This document shows, piece by piece, positions 1-10,900 of a DNA stretch of 58,511 nt. The DNA is taken from NCBI GenBank assembly GCA_027343665.1, contig DAHWKL010000001.1, positions 254,783 to 313,293 on the forward strand. Reading direction: 5' to 3'. Origin of the DNA: an archaeon. GTDB taxonomy: Archaea > Nanobdellota > Nanobdellia > Pacearchaeales > GW2011-AR1. The notes beneath the pieces are model-generated. The model was not told the DNA's origin and ran no database searches. It worked only from the letters and a program-made list of their open reading frames with translations. Position 1 is the stretch's first letter. Each line of letters starts with the position of its first letter. The position numbers were made by a program, and so were the translations under genes.

Positions 1-143
1 GTGGGCCTTCTCAAGCCGAGCTTGTCAAGATCATTTGCAACATTTTGATAGCAATTCCCCCATGGACTTCGAGGAAACTGAAAAGTAATCTTTCCTCCTT
101 CATGAGGCACTTCAATGAACTTCTTTTCAAGGTTTTCTGCCAT
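1..143 (-). CDS. Unknown protein, N-terminal part (cut by window start)
   Basis: The first 47 residues of a reverse-strand gene begin at an ATG at 143 and read into the window edge. A strong purine-rich ribosome site (GGAGGAGATG) lies 9-10 bases before the ATG, inside the end of the upstream gene. That gene stops one base before this ATG, so the two are almost certainly co-transcribed and translationally coupled. The visible N-terminus is hydrophilic, with no signal peptide. No family is recognised from this fragment. Confidence 0.7.
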   Translation of the reverse strand, partial: MAENLEKKFIEVPHEGGKITFQFPRSPWGNCYQNVANDLDKLGLRRP

Positions 144-144
144 T

Positions 145-525
145 TTATTTCATCTCCTCCTTTTCACCTCTGTTGGAACTCACGCTATGTGCGAGGTTCT
201 TTGAATCTGATTCTCCTATCTTGTTGACGCTTTCGACTATCTTCTCAAGACTTCCATCGCTCAATGGATCAATTGTCTGGATGGTTCCATAACTCACCAT
301 CTTAGGGATCTGGGTCTCTATCCTTGCAGAATAGATCATGCCTCCGTTCACAGAAGGAAGATTTTCGTAAACTATGGACGGGTTCAGCTCCAAATATTCA
401 GGCCCAATGTTAGAAACGAAACCTTCGTGGATGCTCCTAAGAGTCTCGACTCTCACAAGCCTTCCGCTATCTCTGTACACTTGGTACTCACTTGGGTTCT
501 TTTCAAATCCGAAGTTGTTTGCCAT
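145..525 (-). CDS. Unknown 126-residue soluble protein
   Basis: A complete reverse-strand gene starts at ATG 525, with the purine-rich site AAAGGAG about 12 bases upstream. Use of a Shine-Dalgarno here contrasts with the leaderless pattern of most neighbours. The protein is hydrophilic, has no membrane segment, and ends in a charged Glu/Lys tail. It sits 1 base before the next gene (start 143), so the pair forms an operon diverging from the Lrp-type regulator at 677; that regulator could control it, though this is only positional. I do not recognise the family. Confidence 0.75.
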   Translation of the reverse strand: MANNFGFEKNPSEYQVYRDSGRLVRVETLRSIHEGFVSNIGPEYLELNPSIVYENLPSVNGGMIYSARIETQIPKMVSYGTIQTIDPLSDGSLEKIVESVNKIGESDSKNLAHSVSSNRGEKEEMK

Positions 526-645
526 TTTGTCTTTTTTCTCCTTTGTTATTTTTCTTCAAATGATATTTTGTTATCATTTTATAATAGCATTATAATAAAT
601 AAACTAATTAAATGTTCTTAGTTAATTTTTAAATAAAATGGTAAA

Positions 646-654
646 ATATATAAA
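646..654 (+). promoter_or_regulatory. TATA box of the Lrp-type regulator gene
   Basis: An AT-only box (AATATATAA-like) is centred about 27 bases before the ATG at 677. This fits an archaeal leaderless promoter and argues against the earlier in-frame ATG at 638, which lies upstream of the TATA box. Confidence 0.6.
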
Positions 655-676
655 CTATAGACCTTATAATTTAAAT

Positions 677-1627
677 ATGGACTTAAAAGACAAAAAATTG
701 CTATATGAGCTTAGTTTGAATGCCCGCATGCCATTGAATAAACTCGCTAAAAAGATAAACGCAAGCCCTGCGACAGCTTTTTACAGGATGAACAGATTAA
801 AGGAAGAAAAAATCCTCTTAGAGTCCCAAGCGATAATTGATAACTCCCTCTTAGGATTCAAGGGTTATAGGATTTATTTTTCATTCAGCGGGGCCACGAC
901 AGAAAAAGAAAAAGAAATTGTGGACTGGTTAATAAAACAGAAACAAATTTCAATTCTTGCTCAAGCAACTGGTTTTATAGATGCCGTATTATTCTGTTGG
1001 ACAAAAAGTCGCTTGGAATTTCACAACTTCGTTAAAGAATTTAAAGAAAAATATTGTGAGTATATCAGCATAATAGAGATATGTAATTATATGAAGGTCC
1101 ATCACTTCGCGCGCAATTATCTTGTTGAGAACTCAAGGAATGACAGCATAATCACAATTGGAAACAGTGAAGAAGTCCAGGATTATGATGAAACCGATCT
1201 GAAGATACTTGAAGTCTTGTCAAAAGACGCCCGCGCGACCGCACTTGAGATTTCCGGCAAAATTAAGATCCAGCCCAAAACTGCAATAGCAAGGATAAAG
1301 AAAATGGAGAAGTCAGGCATAATCAAGGGATATGGAATAACAATTGATCTCTCTAAAATAGGCTACGAATACCACAAAGCGAACATAATCTTCAACAAGA
1401 ACATAAATTATGAGGAGCTCCTGAAGTTCACGGCGGGTTTGAAAAACAGCGTCTATGTGGATGAGACGACGACAAGATGGGATTACGAGCTCAACATGGA
1501 AGTGAAAAACGCTGAGGAAAGGGACAAGATAATAAACAAGATAAAAGACGAATTCCAGTCAATAAAAGAGGTCAGATATTTCAAGATGGGAAAATTTTTG
1601 AAACTGACGTATATTCCGGTTGAGTAA
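677..1627 (+). CDS. Double-unit Lrp/AsnC family transcription regulator
   Basis: This 316-residue protein contains two tandem Lrp/AsnC-like units. The first opens with a winged helix (residues about 4-50, containing MPLNKLAKKINASPATAFYR) followed by a ligand-binding-like RAM region. The second winged helix begins near residue 168 (ETDLKILEVLSKDARATALE) and again leads into a RAM-like region. Ordinary Lrp/AsnC proteins are about 150 residues with one unit, so this is a fused dimer-like form. It is transcribed away from the two unknown genes at 1-525 and could regulate them. The start at 677 is preferred over 638 because of TATA-box position. Family call is firm; ligand and targets are unknown. 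Confidence 0.85.
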   Translation: MDLKDKKLLYELSLNARMPLNKLAKKINASPATAFYRMNRLKEEKILLESQAIIDNSLLGFKGYRIYFSFSGATTEKEKEIVDWLIKQKQISILAQATGFIDAVLFCWTKSRLEFHNFVKEFKEKYCEYISIIEICNYMKVHHFARNYLVENSRNDSIITIGNSEEVQDYDETDLKILEVLSKDARATALEISGKIKIQPKTAIARIKKMEKSGIIKGYGITIDLSKIGYEYHKANIIFNKNINYEELLKFTAGLKNSVYVDETTTRWDYELNMEVKNAEERDKIINKIKDEFQSIKEVRYFKMGKFLKLTYIPVE

Positions 1628-2179
1628 TCACTCTTTCTTCTCGCTCTTCTCTTTCTCGACTTCAACAACTCTTATCTCACAGAGCGATAGAGGGTAGACC
1701 TTTTTGAGTTTGACTGAGAGCTCTTTCTGGATTTTTCCCTTCAGAACTTCGTCAAATATTTTTTCAGCATTCATTTCTTTTGCCCATAAAGTGAGCTCTT
1801 CCCTTGCCTTGATTCTCAATGCATTTCTTACTCTCCTTGATACTTTCCTTCTTGTCACAAGAAAAGGCTTTATTCTGACTGTTGAATCTTTTGTTTCAGA
1901 TGGGAAAGAATCTTCAACATAATTTGTTCCCCTCCTCACCATTCTTCTAAGATAATAGGGCAAAAGTTTCATATCTTTGACGGAAGCAAATACCTCGTCA
2001 CCTTTCACTCTTGTCCTGAAAGTGACTATGACTGCTTTTCCTCTCAATATCCTTGTAAGGTCATACTTTATGAATCTGTTATCCAATTCCCTAACTTCAT
2101 ATGCTTGCAGCTGAGTCTTTTTCCTGATCAATGGCAATTCGACGTTGAAAAATCTTTTTTTCTTTTTAGAAGCTGCCAT
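1628..2179 (-). CDS. rps3ae: 30S ribosomal protein eS1 (S3Ae)
   Basis: The 183-residue basic protein matches archaeal eS1/S3Ae, a small-subunit protein near the mRNA exit and platform. Seen: a Lys-rich N-terminus, then the family core with IKYDLTRILRGK and VTFRTRVKGDEVFASVKDMK, and a basic RRKVSRRVRNALRIKAREEL stretch. The C-terminus is charged and slightly longer than the conserved core. It lies 1 base downstream of eL42, forming a ribosomal pair. Its stop codon is immediately adjacent to the stop of the convergent regulator gene. The identification is secure. Confidence 0.95.
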   Translation of the reverse strand: MAASKKKKRFFNVELPLIRKKTQLQAYEVRELDNRFIKYDLTRILRGKAVIVTFRTRVKGDEVFASVKDMKLLPYYLRRMVRRGTNYVEDSFPSETKDSTVRIKPFLVTRRKVSRRVRNALRIKAREELTLWAKEMNAEKIFDEVLKGKIQKELSVKLKKVYPLSLCEIRVVEVEKEKSEKKE

Positions 2180-2180
2180 T

Positions 2181-2489
2181 TTATTCCTGTATTACCCTCC
2201 CTGCTCTTTTTCCCTTCTTTTGGTATTTTGATTTTCCGCATTCCTTACATGTGTACATGATGTTAGTCTTTTTCGTCGTCTTGGATTTTCTCTTGAACTT
2301 AGAAACAGCGGGCTTGCTCCATCTTCCGTGACTCCCAACCCCTCTAGCCTTGCCTCTCAAGGCAGCTCTTTGCTTTGAGCCTCTTTTCAGAGCTCCTCTT
2401 TTTGCACCTGTTGAGACTAATTTTATCTTCTGTTCAGTCTGCTTCTTGCAGTAAGGGCAATATCTCTTTGTTGTTTTCGGAAGTTTCAT
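2181..2489 (-). CDS. rpl44e: 50S ribosomal protein eL42 (L44e)
   Basis: The 102-residue basic protein of the large subunit carries the eL42 zinc site: CPYCKK at residues 11-16 and CKECGK near residue 80. The usual segments between are present, including GGV/GSHGRWSKPAV-like and KPAVSKFKRKSKTTKK. It functions near the E site contacting the tRNA CCA end in known ribosomes. It precedes eS1 by one base on the reverse strand, in a two-gene operon. Length is close to the family norm. No anomalies seen. Confidence 0.95.
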   Translation of the reverse strand: MKLPKTTKRYCPYCKKQTEQKIKLVSTGAKRGALKRGSKQRAALRGKARGVGSHGRWSKPAVSKFKRKSKTTKKTNIMYTCKECGKSKYQKKGKRAGRVIQE

Positions 2490-2549
2490 AGTATTTTTTG
2501 ATTATCTTCCTTTAAAAAGTTTTTTATATTGTGGTGTCGCAGTTAATCC

Positions 2550-2813
2550 ATGAGAGCCAAATTCAGAAAAGGAGAACAAAAGGAATTCATAGACAATGTC
2601 CTTGAAAAAATCGGCTGCCCGTCATTTTCAGAACTGATAAATAGGGGAGTTGAAGTGAGCAAAAGTTCATTAAAAAATTACCATTCTGAAAGAAGAGTTA
2701 TCCCTTTATCTTTGGTTGACAATCTGTGCGACATTTCAGGAATAAGAAAAGATTCACTCCTCTTTGAAGAACTAAAAGATAACTGGGGGCAGGTTAAAGG
2801 CGGAAAAGATTAA
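2550..2813 (+). CDS. Small HTH-like protein of unknown role
   Basis: This 87-residue soluble protein starts at ATG 2550, with a TATA-like stretch (TTTTTATATT) about 25 bases upstream. The pattern SKSSLKNYHSERRVIPLSLV followed by a short Cys-containing helix and a final ENWGQ-like segment (DNWGQVKGGK) resembles a small helix-turn-helix module seen, to my recollection, in archaeal proteins linked to LAGLIDADG-type or regulatory domains. No catalytic domain is attached here. It is divergent from the eL42-eS1 pair. DNA binding is inferred from the HTH-like pattern only. Confidence 0.6.
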   Translation: MRAKFRKGEQKEFIDNVLEKIGCPSFSELINRGVEVSKSSLKNYHSERRVIPLSLVDNLCDISGIRKDSLLFEELKDNWGQVKGGKD

Positions 2814-2837
2814 ATACCTAAATTTATTATTAAATAC

Positions 2838-3050
2838 ATGAGAGGCTATCCAGGTAACGGAAAAAAGATAATACTCATAATATTTGATCTTGTCTTTGGA
2901 ATCTATTTCCTCAATTCCAAGATTGCATTTTTGGGATCAATAAGTCTTCCGGCGTCTGCAGATAATATCGCTGTAATTTTAGGGGGAGTTCTTTTCCTTG
3001 CAAATTTTATATACCTAATTTTCTTCACAAGAAGAGTAAGATTGGTCTGA
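2838..3050 (+). CDS. Small two-helix membrane protein
   Basis: The 70-residue protein has two predicted membrane segments, roughly residues 10-27 and 42-64, separated by a short polar loop, and a basic C-terminal tail (TRRVRLV). It lies 24 bases after the HTH-like gene and upstream of the secreted-protein operon. A TATA-like TTAAATACC near 2812 is at the right distance for its own start. No family recognised; it is real on the basis of composition and spacing. Confidence 0.6.
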   Translation: MRGYPGNGKKIILIIFDLVFGIYFLNSKIAFLGSISLPASADNIAVILGGVLFLANFIYLIFFTRRVRLV

Positions 3051-3074
3051 AAAATAGCCTTCTTCTAAACAAAT

Positions 3075-3084
3075 ATTTATATAC
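3075..3084 (+). promoter_or_regulatory. TATA box of the secreted giant-protein operon
   Basis: ATTTATATAC is centred about 26 bases before the ATG at 3105 and is the only good promoter visible ahead of the three coupled genes ending at 14201. It predicts a leaderless transcript of about 11 kb. Confidence 0.6.
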
Positions 3085-3104
3085 GTGAATTTCATTTTTT
3101 ATTA

Positions 3105-4952
3105 ATGGGAAAAAGAGGTTCTGGGAACAGAGGCCAGGTCACTATTTTTGTGATTATCGCCTTAGTGGTTGTTGTGGGAATAGCCTTATATTTCATTTTT
3201 CTAAACGGATCATTTTCGAGAGTTAATTCCCCGACTTTCGACCCAGTTGAAAATCAGCTTTTGAATTGCATAAGCACAGACACGGCAATAGGGATACAGA
3301 CTGCAGAAGTCCATGCTGGCTACATTTACCCCCCTGCTTTCATTTCTGGTTCTGCTTACATGCCATATTCATCCCAGCTTTATTTTGCCGGGACGATGAT
3401 CCCTTATTGGCGCTCAGTTTCCGGGAACAATCTCCCGATAAATCAAGTTCCGACATTAAATGATATTGAGAACCAGATTGCAGATTATATAAACAGCCAA
3501 ATAAAAAACTGCAATTTTAATTCCTTTTATCAGGAAGGTTATTCGATAAGCACAGGAACTCCTCAGGCTAAAGTCACAATTGAAAACAACGATGTGAAGG
3601 TCACGCTATCAATGGATTTATCAATGAAAAAAGGGAACGAGACTTCAGTTATATCAAGCCATGATGTCCAAGTGAATTCCCAGCTTGGTAATCTCTACAA
3701 TGATGCGATTACTTTTTACAATACAGAAAATTCAAAGATGTTCCTGGAGAATTATTCAGTAGATGTGTTGAACCTTTATGCCCCTGTCGACGGATTTGAT
3801 CTGAGCTGCTCTCCAGAAACATGGAATGCGAATACAATCTTCAGCACGCTCAAGAACGCGACGCAGGACAATCTTATGTCGATAAAAAACAACGGGCCCT
3901 CAAACGATTATTTTGCCCTCCATCTTCCAATTGATTCAAGTGTGAGGATAATAAACTCAGCAAGCTGGCCTTCAACTTACGAAGTTGAACCGGGAAACTC
4001 ACCTATAATGGTAGCTAATCCTGTAGGTAATCAGCAAGGACTTGGAATTCTTGGATTTTGCTATGTGCCTTATCATTTTGTATATAATATGAGATATCCT
4101 GTTTTAGTCCAACTCACCAGAAACAACGAGAATTTCCAGTTTCCGCTATCCATTGACATAGAAAGTAATGTGCCGGCAGGAACAAACATAACGGGAAGCT
4201 CTTCTTCAAGTAACCTGACAGTTGATTTATGCAACGGTCCTTATTCAAATGTCACATTAAACCTCGTCGGCTCTGATGGCAATCCTGTGAACGGAAATGT
4301 GACATACAATTGCTTTGATTCCAGTTGCAATCTTGGGGAAACGGTAAACGGCACATTGACTGCGCCTTTCCCACAATGTGTAAACGGAAATATTGTAGTG
4401 AATAGTCAGGGCTATGAAGAGAATTCGCAAATCTTCACTTCATTAAATGGGGGAAGCATAACTACCATGATGAACAAGATATACCAAAAAACAGTTTTCC
4501 TTAACATGACTAACAGCAAACCTGATGACCAAGCAATAATAACTTTCTCATCAAACACTTCACAGTCACAGACAATAATGTATCCGGGTCAAAACCAAGT
4601 CAATTTAAGCAGTGGCAATTACAATATCCAAGTTTATATTTTTGATAATTCCTCAAACTTATCTTTCAATGCGACAACAATACAAACATGCGTAAATGCC
4701 CCATCAGGAGTATTGGGGATATTCGGAATCACCAGCCAGCAATGTAGTAGCACAAGTATACCTGCGCAGAATATATCCAGTGTACTTGTTGGAGGAGGAA
4801 ATGCAAATCTTTTCCTTTCGGAAAACGATCTGCAGAAAAACAATAAAATCGAAATTGATACAAAACTTTTCAATACACCTACCTCTCTGCAGGAGCTTCA
4901 AATAGCTTATACACTCGTCGAAGGACAATCAATAGGAGTCAAATTATCATGA
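3105..4952 (+). CDS. Pilin-like (class III signal) large extracellular protein
   Basis: This 615-residue protein has a short basic N-terminus, then RG followed by QVTIFVIIALVVVVGIALYF. That resembles archaeal class III (pilin/archaellin-type) signals, cut between G and Q by an EppA/PilD-like peptidase. The rest is Asn/Ser/Thr-rich and probably extracellular, with scattered cysteines and beta-rich stretches; near residue 375 a CNGPYSNVTL-like segment suggests an Ig-like or peptidase-regulatory-like fold. It is far longer than ordinary pilins. Its stop overlaps the start of the giant gene (ATGA at 4949-4952), so the two are coupled and likely act together at the surface. Role unknown. Confidence 0.8.
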   Translation: MGKRGSGNRGQVTIFVIIALVVVVGIALYFIFLNGSFSRVNSPTFDPVENQLLNCISTDTAIGIQTAEVHAGYIYPPAFISGSAYMPYSSQLYFAGTMIPYWRSVSGNNLPINQVPTLNDIENQIADYINSQIKNCNFNSFYQEGYSISTGTPQAKVTIENNDVKVTLSMDLSMKKGNETSVISSHDVQVNSQLGNLYNDAITFYNTENSKMFLENYSVDVLNLYAPVDGFDLSCSPETWNANTIFSTLKNATQDNLMSIKNNGPSNDYFALHLPIDSSVRIINSASWPSTYEVEPGNSPIMVANPVGNQQGLGILGFCYVPYHFVYNMRYPVLVQLTRNNENFQFPLSIDIESNVPAGTNITGSSSSSNLTVDLCNGPYSNVTLNLVGSDGNPVNGNVTYNCFDSSCNLGETVNGTLTAPFPQCVNGNIVVNSQGYEENSQIFTSLNGGSITTMMNKIYQKTVFLNMTNSKPDDQAIITFSSNTSQSQTIMYPGQNQVNLSSGNYNIQVYIFDNSSNLSFNATTIQTCVNAPSGVLGIFGITSQQCSSTSIPAQNISSVLVGGGNANLFLSENDLQKNNKIEIDTKLFNTPTSLQELQIAYTLVEGQSIGVKLS

Positions 4953-7900
4953 AGGGGATACAGAAAATATTAATGGGTCTTTTCATAGTCGCAGTCTTCA
5001 TGAACTTTTCATCAGCATCATATATCGTCTCAAGTCCACAATTCACTAATCCGCTTCTGACTATAACTTCTCCTACGGGGGTCACACAGACAAATATATT
5101 TAATAGTCAGATATGCCAGCAGGGGCAGGACTTCATAATGCAAATTGTTCCAGGAGGATGCACACCTACAGTCGTAAGAAGCGACTTATTAGAACAGCAG
5201 CCCGTGGAAGTTGATTGCCCTATTGAAGCGATGAAAGTCAATCCGGCAGTGAATATCAAATCAATTGTCTCCATGAGCTTTGGAGGAAATTATCCGCCTG
5301 ACGTCCAGACTGTTGCATTCATGCCAACGTACCCCGCACTTGGGATTAATACTGTTTTGAATAATATGCAGTGGAATGTCATAGGGTATGTTGCGATATT
5401 CCTGAAACAAAATGCAAACGAATCTTCAATGCCGGATTATGTAACTGGAAATCTCAGTGCAACAGTTGAGTATAATGCTTACGATGCATTCGGATCAGTT
5501 GACAGAACATTATATCTCCCACTCTTAACAGATAACCGGTTCAACAGCCAAGAAGGTGAATACGCTTTCTTCAATAATATGGGCTATCTGAGAGCAGATG
5601 ATATACAGACAGGTTCAGCAACTATATCGATATATTCAGGCACCAATGCCAACCAGCTTTCATCAAGCACAAACGTGCAGAAACAAAAATTATTGTCATA
5701 TAATCTTAATGTAGGGCAGAGTTCACCTTCATTCTTCCTGCCTGGCTTCGGATGCTTTGCTTCATCAACATTACAACTTGACTCAATAGGAGGAGCAGAC
5801 ACAAGAGCATTGATAAGTGTTAACTCAGAAGAGTTTGAAGTCGCAAAAGGTGAACAATTCCTTAACGGAACATGCACCGTGACTAGTGATCCCATAAAAG
5901 AAGGATTGAGAGAATCTGTGAGTGTATATTGCAATACTGACCAAGGTGGAAAATCTTTCACACTTAATATTGAACCAAGCATAAATCTTAAAATAACTAA
6001 TTCTACAGGAACTTTCCAGAAACCATATCAAGTAGGAGATTATCTTTACCAAGATGGCCAGAGCGGAGTCTATTTAGGTTATGTCGGAACAGACCCAAAC
6101 GCAGGATCGACAAGTCTTACAAATTCTCTTGTTTATCTTGTTTCAATTCCAGGAAAAACAGGAGGCAGACTTGACAGCTCTACCATTGATGATGTCTCAT
6201 CTGTTGCTGGAAGGCAATTAAGAACAGATCAGAGTATAACTGATTTTGCCAAAACTCTTTTCGGAAATGTTGCCCAAGGAGTCCAATGGCTGTGGAATGG
6301 GAACAATTATCAAAAGATAACTTATGGAAGCACTCAAAATGCATTCGGTTCTACAGTCCAAATAACAAGCTTTGGAACAGGAACGAACCTTGCACTCAGC
6401 AATGCAACGCTTACCGGATATTACGCAAATTCTGTCAAAAAGTATAAGCAGATACAAAGTAACTTTGCTTCAGAAGTATACCCTAATGGAAACCCCTCAA
6501 CACTTGGAGAGGAATCGCTGGCGCAATTGATCAACTTATCAAATATACTTCAGCAAAATCAGGATCTAAAACAATATTGCGACGATTTCAAAACAGAGTA
6601 TCCCTCTTCAACACTTGATGTCTCCCCTTGCAATGGAGTTCCGGAATATTCAAACACGGGAGTCTCAACTCAGCAAATATTAGTCAATGGTGGATACCTT
6701 CAGGTTTCCTTGGATGGAATAAGCGTTCCCGGCGTGAATGATTATGGAGTCGAACTTACAATAAGAAAAGGCAGTCAAGTCGAATCCGTGAAAATGACAA
6801 AAGGAGATACAATCTACCTTGACCCACTTTTCTCTTCAAACACTGCCCAGATTTTTTCCATGAATAATGCCATAGGATCAAGTGCTACAACAATAAATCA
6901 ACCCATATATTTTGATTATACTAACTTGTCAAAGAATCTCCCTCAGCAATGGTACTGGTCTACGGACCAGAAGTCATGGATACTTGCTTCTTCAAATGCT
7001 GCAGCACCAAATGGAATGGCTTTATCAGCAAATGCACTTAGCCTCATCAAATCCTTATCTGGTCAGAGTTTCACTGACGGCCAGACTAAAATCTTGGGAG
7101 GACCAGGAAATACGGTTTACTCCGATTCCGTAACTCTTGTTCAAATCACAGACCAGAACGACGCTGTTTTCAATTTCAACCTCGCAAATATATCCAAGAC
7201 AGGATCTGTAATAAACTTCCTTACTTCAAACAATTACAATCTGAAGTTGAACGTTCCGGATAATGCTCACAGCAACCAGTATGTCTTCATATTAAGCAAT
7301 GTGAGCCTGAGCAAAGTCGCTAAAGTTTCGGTGCACACAAATGTAAGAGACATGAGTAATGTGAATTTTCAATTCAAGATAGGAATAGAGAAAAGCAGCA
7401 TACAACTTTCACCAAGCCAGATAAAGTCTCAGATAACATCAACAGCAAAGCTCACCTCAAAACTTGAAAGTATCTCGAAATCCCTCGGAAGCCTTGTTAA
7501 TGTAATGCAAGATGTATGTATGGGTGTCGGGGCAATTCTCACGGTAAAAAATATGATAGCAAATTCCGGAACAGAAGCTGCCGCAAGAACTCAAGTCATG
7601 AATGGTGTCGGGGGATGGAATTCCATATGTGCAGGAGAAGTACAGAAAAAACAATATCCCACAATGGATGCATGCCTGCTTGCTAACTCCAACCAAATTG
7701 ATGACGCAGTTTCACAGATGAGTACTGCTATGGATGCACAAAACAAGGAACTCGCAGCGATGCAGCAAAATTCAGGAGTCGTCAAAAGCGGTGGACTTTT
7801 TGGAAATGACATAGTAGATCAAAATAAACTTATGACTTATTATGCTCCGAATGTTGTAAGCAGCCTTCCGTCAGTAAAATTAGCAAACCCAAACAATCCG

Positions 7901-10900
7901 AATGACCCAAACTCAGTCATCAATCCAAGTACAATAGCAGGGTATCTGACTGCTCAAAATTTCAACAATGGAGTTTACACAGTGGATCAGGCAGAGCAGA
8001 TTGAACTTTACTCAAAACTTTATGCACAGAACTCATCAAACAAAGCCTATCAAAATGGCCTTTACGCAGCTCTCAGCGCTGTACAGAACAATTACAATGC
8101 AAGAAGTTCAGTTATAAACGCTGCTAATAATCTTGGGGTTGAAGCAAGTCAGGTTGTGAGCGCTGCAATAATAAAAAATGCACAAACGCTTGCATATACA
8201 GGAAGCACGTATGGAAAACTCCCAAGTAATGCAAAAATAAATATACCCAGTTTGGATCCGAACACACCTGTCCAGATTTTTGTGGCACAACCTAGCGGCG
8301 ATGAATATCTTTTTGTGCTTAGCCAGAAAGGAACAACTTATTACACACAAAAGGATTCAAATAATAATTTTATGATTTACACTTATCCGAATGGCCAACA
8401 GGTTACTGACACAAAGGTTCTTCAATCTTTGGAAGTGTTCGACTTTCAGGCAGCTGCATCTGGTAACGCTATAAAAAACCCTGAAGTGGATTATTACAAC
8501 ACCGGAACATACACAGGTTTTCCGGGATTAGTTCCAATTGACCCGAAAAACGGATGGTATGTTTATATTCCCGACACTTCACAGACAGCCTCACCACTTC
8601 TTTCTTCTACAACAGCAACTACCTCTCCCCAGAGATCTTATGATGCATCAGGCAGGGTGAACAGTTTCTGGTTATGCAATGTTGGCCAAAATGGTCTTAT
8701 GACGCAAACAACAGATGGGTGCCAGTCGATAAATTTGGGAAATACTGGAACTTACACTAATATAGGGGGATTGACAAGTACTCAGGCAATGACTATGATT
8801 AATGATGCAGTAACCGCAATAAACCAAGCGCAAACCCAATATAAAGCAGGTGTGACAACTGTCAAGATCCTTGGAAACATATACAAAGTAGGCAATCCTG
8901 TAACAAGCACAACAACAGCACAATGCACGGATATCATGAGCCCTTCCGATTGTGAGCTCCTATTCAATTCCTGTGACCCGGTTGTTTGCCCTTCATCAAG
9001 ATGTAATTTCGGAGGAAAATATAATGTCCAAAATGTAATCCAATCAGGGGTCATAGGAAGTATCATGCTTTGTTTGCCAAATTGGAATGAAGGAGTTTAT
9101 ATACCTGTTTGTTTGACGGGGGTAAAAGCAGGAGTAGATAATATAATCTCTGTCCTGAAATCATATCAAAGCTGTCTGAACACAAGCTTAAACACTGGAA
9201 GCACGATTGGGATATGCAAAGAGATTGAAAGTGTATATCTCTGTCAGATGTTCTGGAATGAGGCAATCCCTTTAGCAAATATAGGTATTCCGAGATTAGA
9301 CAGTTTAATATTCGGAACTGGCGCAAGCGGAGGGGGGGAATATATCGGGGGGATACAGGGAGCTCTTAACAGTGCTGAAACAACAGTAAATTATTTCACA
9401 CAAAATTATGCTGTAAGTGCATTTTCAGTCTTCAAAGCGAGAAGCCAAAGTGATATAGGAACTGCTGTCTGCAAGAATGCAGCATCACTTGTATTTCCGC
9501 AATATCAGGGAGCGCTTAATGCATTGACACAGGCACAAAGCCCTCCTCAATACACGGGTAATTTCCAGACAATACCTTTTTCAACAGTCACAAATCCGCC
9601 CCAGGATCAATATAATGTTTATTACCACATTTTCGCAGGAAACGATGCAGGAGCATATTATCAAGTTTATCTAAAGAACAGCGGTGGTTCATATTATCAG
9701 GATACTTCAATCCCAAGGATTGTTGACTCAGGATACATCCCCGCAGGTCAATCTGAAGACAACACAAAATCTTTCACAGCTTCAGAAGGTTACAACCAAC
9801 TTTGCATACAGGTGAACAATCAGGAAAGTTGCGGATTTGGAACTGTAAGTACAAACTTTGCGGCAAATTATTTAAGTGATCAGTATATCCAAGACCAAGC
9901 ATCTACTACAAACATAACAACACAAAGCGCATGTCTTTCCGGAAGTCCCAACCTGCTCAGTTTGCTGAATTTGAATGCTCAAAATGGCGTGACCAATACT
10001 TTATCACCGAACATTGCATCATCAGGTATAACAAGGGTATGCGCAAGCGTGAATCCGGGAAACAAGACTGACCCTTACATGAACACCCCAAAGCAAAGAT
10101 GGATAAATGTCGGATATTGTGACAATCCTGCGGTAAGATGCTGGATAGACACACAAAGTATAGTGGGGGCGGTTAATTTCCAGACAACGGCGGGACAGAC
10201 ACTGCAAAGTTTGTCGTCGACACTTTCACAGGAGCTGGCAGCTCAGAATGGAATGATGGATGATAATACGTTTGGAACATTCGTTTCATTATTAAATAGC
10301 ATAACCAATCCGTTGACAAGAATAAACATAATAGAAGGAAATTACAGCAAAGTTTCCAAAAATAACGAAAAAGGTTATCTTAATTATCTTGAAGGCCTTG
10401 CTTATCAGAATCTTTCAATAGGATTATATCAGAATCTTATGAAGTTAGGAATGATAGCACCATGTAACAGCCCTAATGCATGTTTCAACACAAGTTTATA
10501 TTCCTGCACAAGTGGTACATCTTTCAAATCCCCAACATGTTCAGCAGGATTTATGTGCTGCCCACAAGGAAGTCTTTCCGCAACACAGCAGCAGACAGAT
10601 CAGTTTGCTAATTATATCTCAAATGTGTATAATTATATTGAACAATCAACTTCCGGATCTCCAAATAATTATAATTACTGTTATCAATTCAGAGACGGAA
10701 CATGGTATTGGGCAATAAAAACTGGAAGCAGTTGTGGAACAACAGTGACCACTTCTGCAGTTGGGTCTGTTGTTAATGGTCAAGGATTCCTTCAAGGGGT
10801 TTCCACATTGATTGATCGTGTCGAAGCTGATCCTTCACATAGATCTCTTTCGGCAGGTCAGTTCACTTTGGGTGGGGGAGATACTAATTTCAAAGGAGAC

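Noticed and set aside
638-676. Earlier in-frame ATG for the Lrp-type regulator
   Set aside because: It lies upstream of the TATA box at 646-654, and the added 13 residues do not match the family.
5584-5982. Reverse-strand frames within the giant gene
   Set aside because: No ribosome site, no family resemblance, and the forward frame is continuous over 2701 codons.
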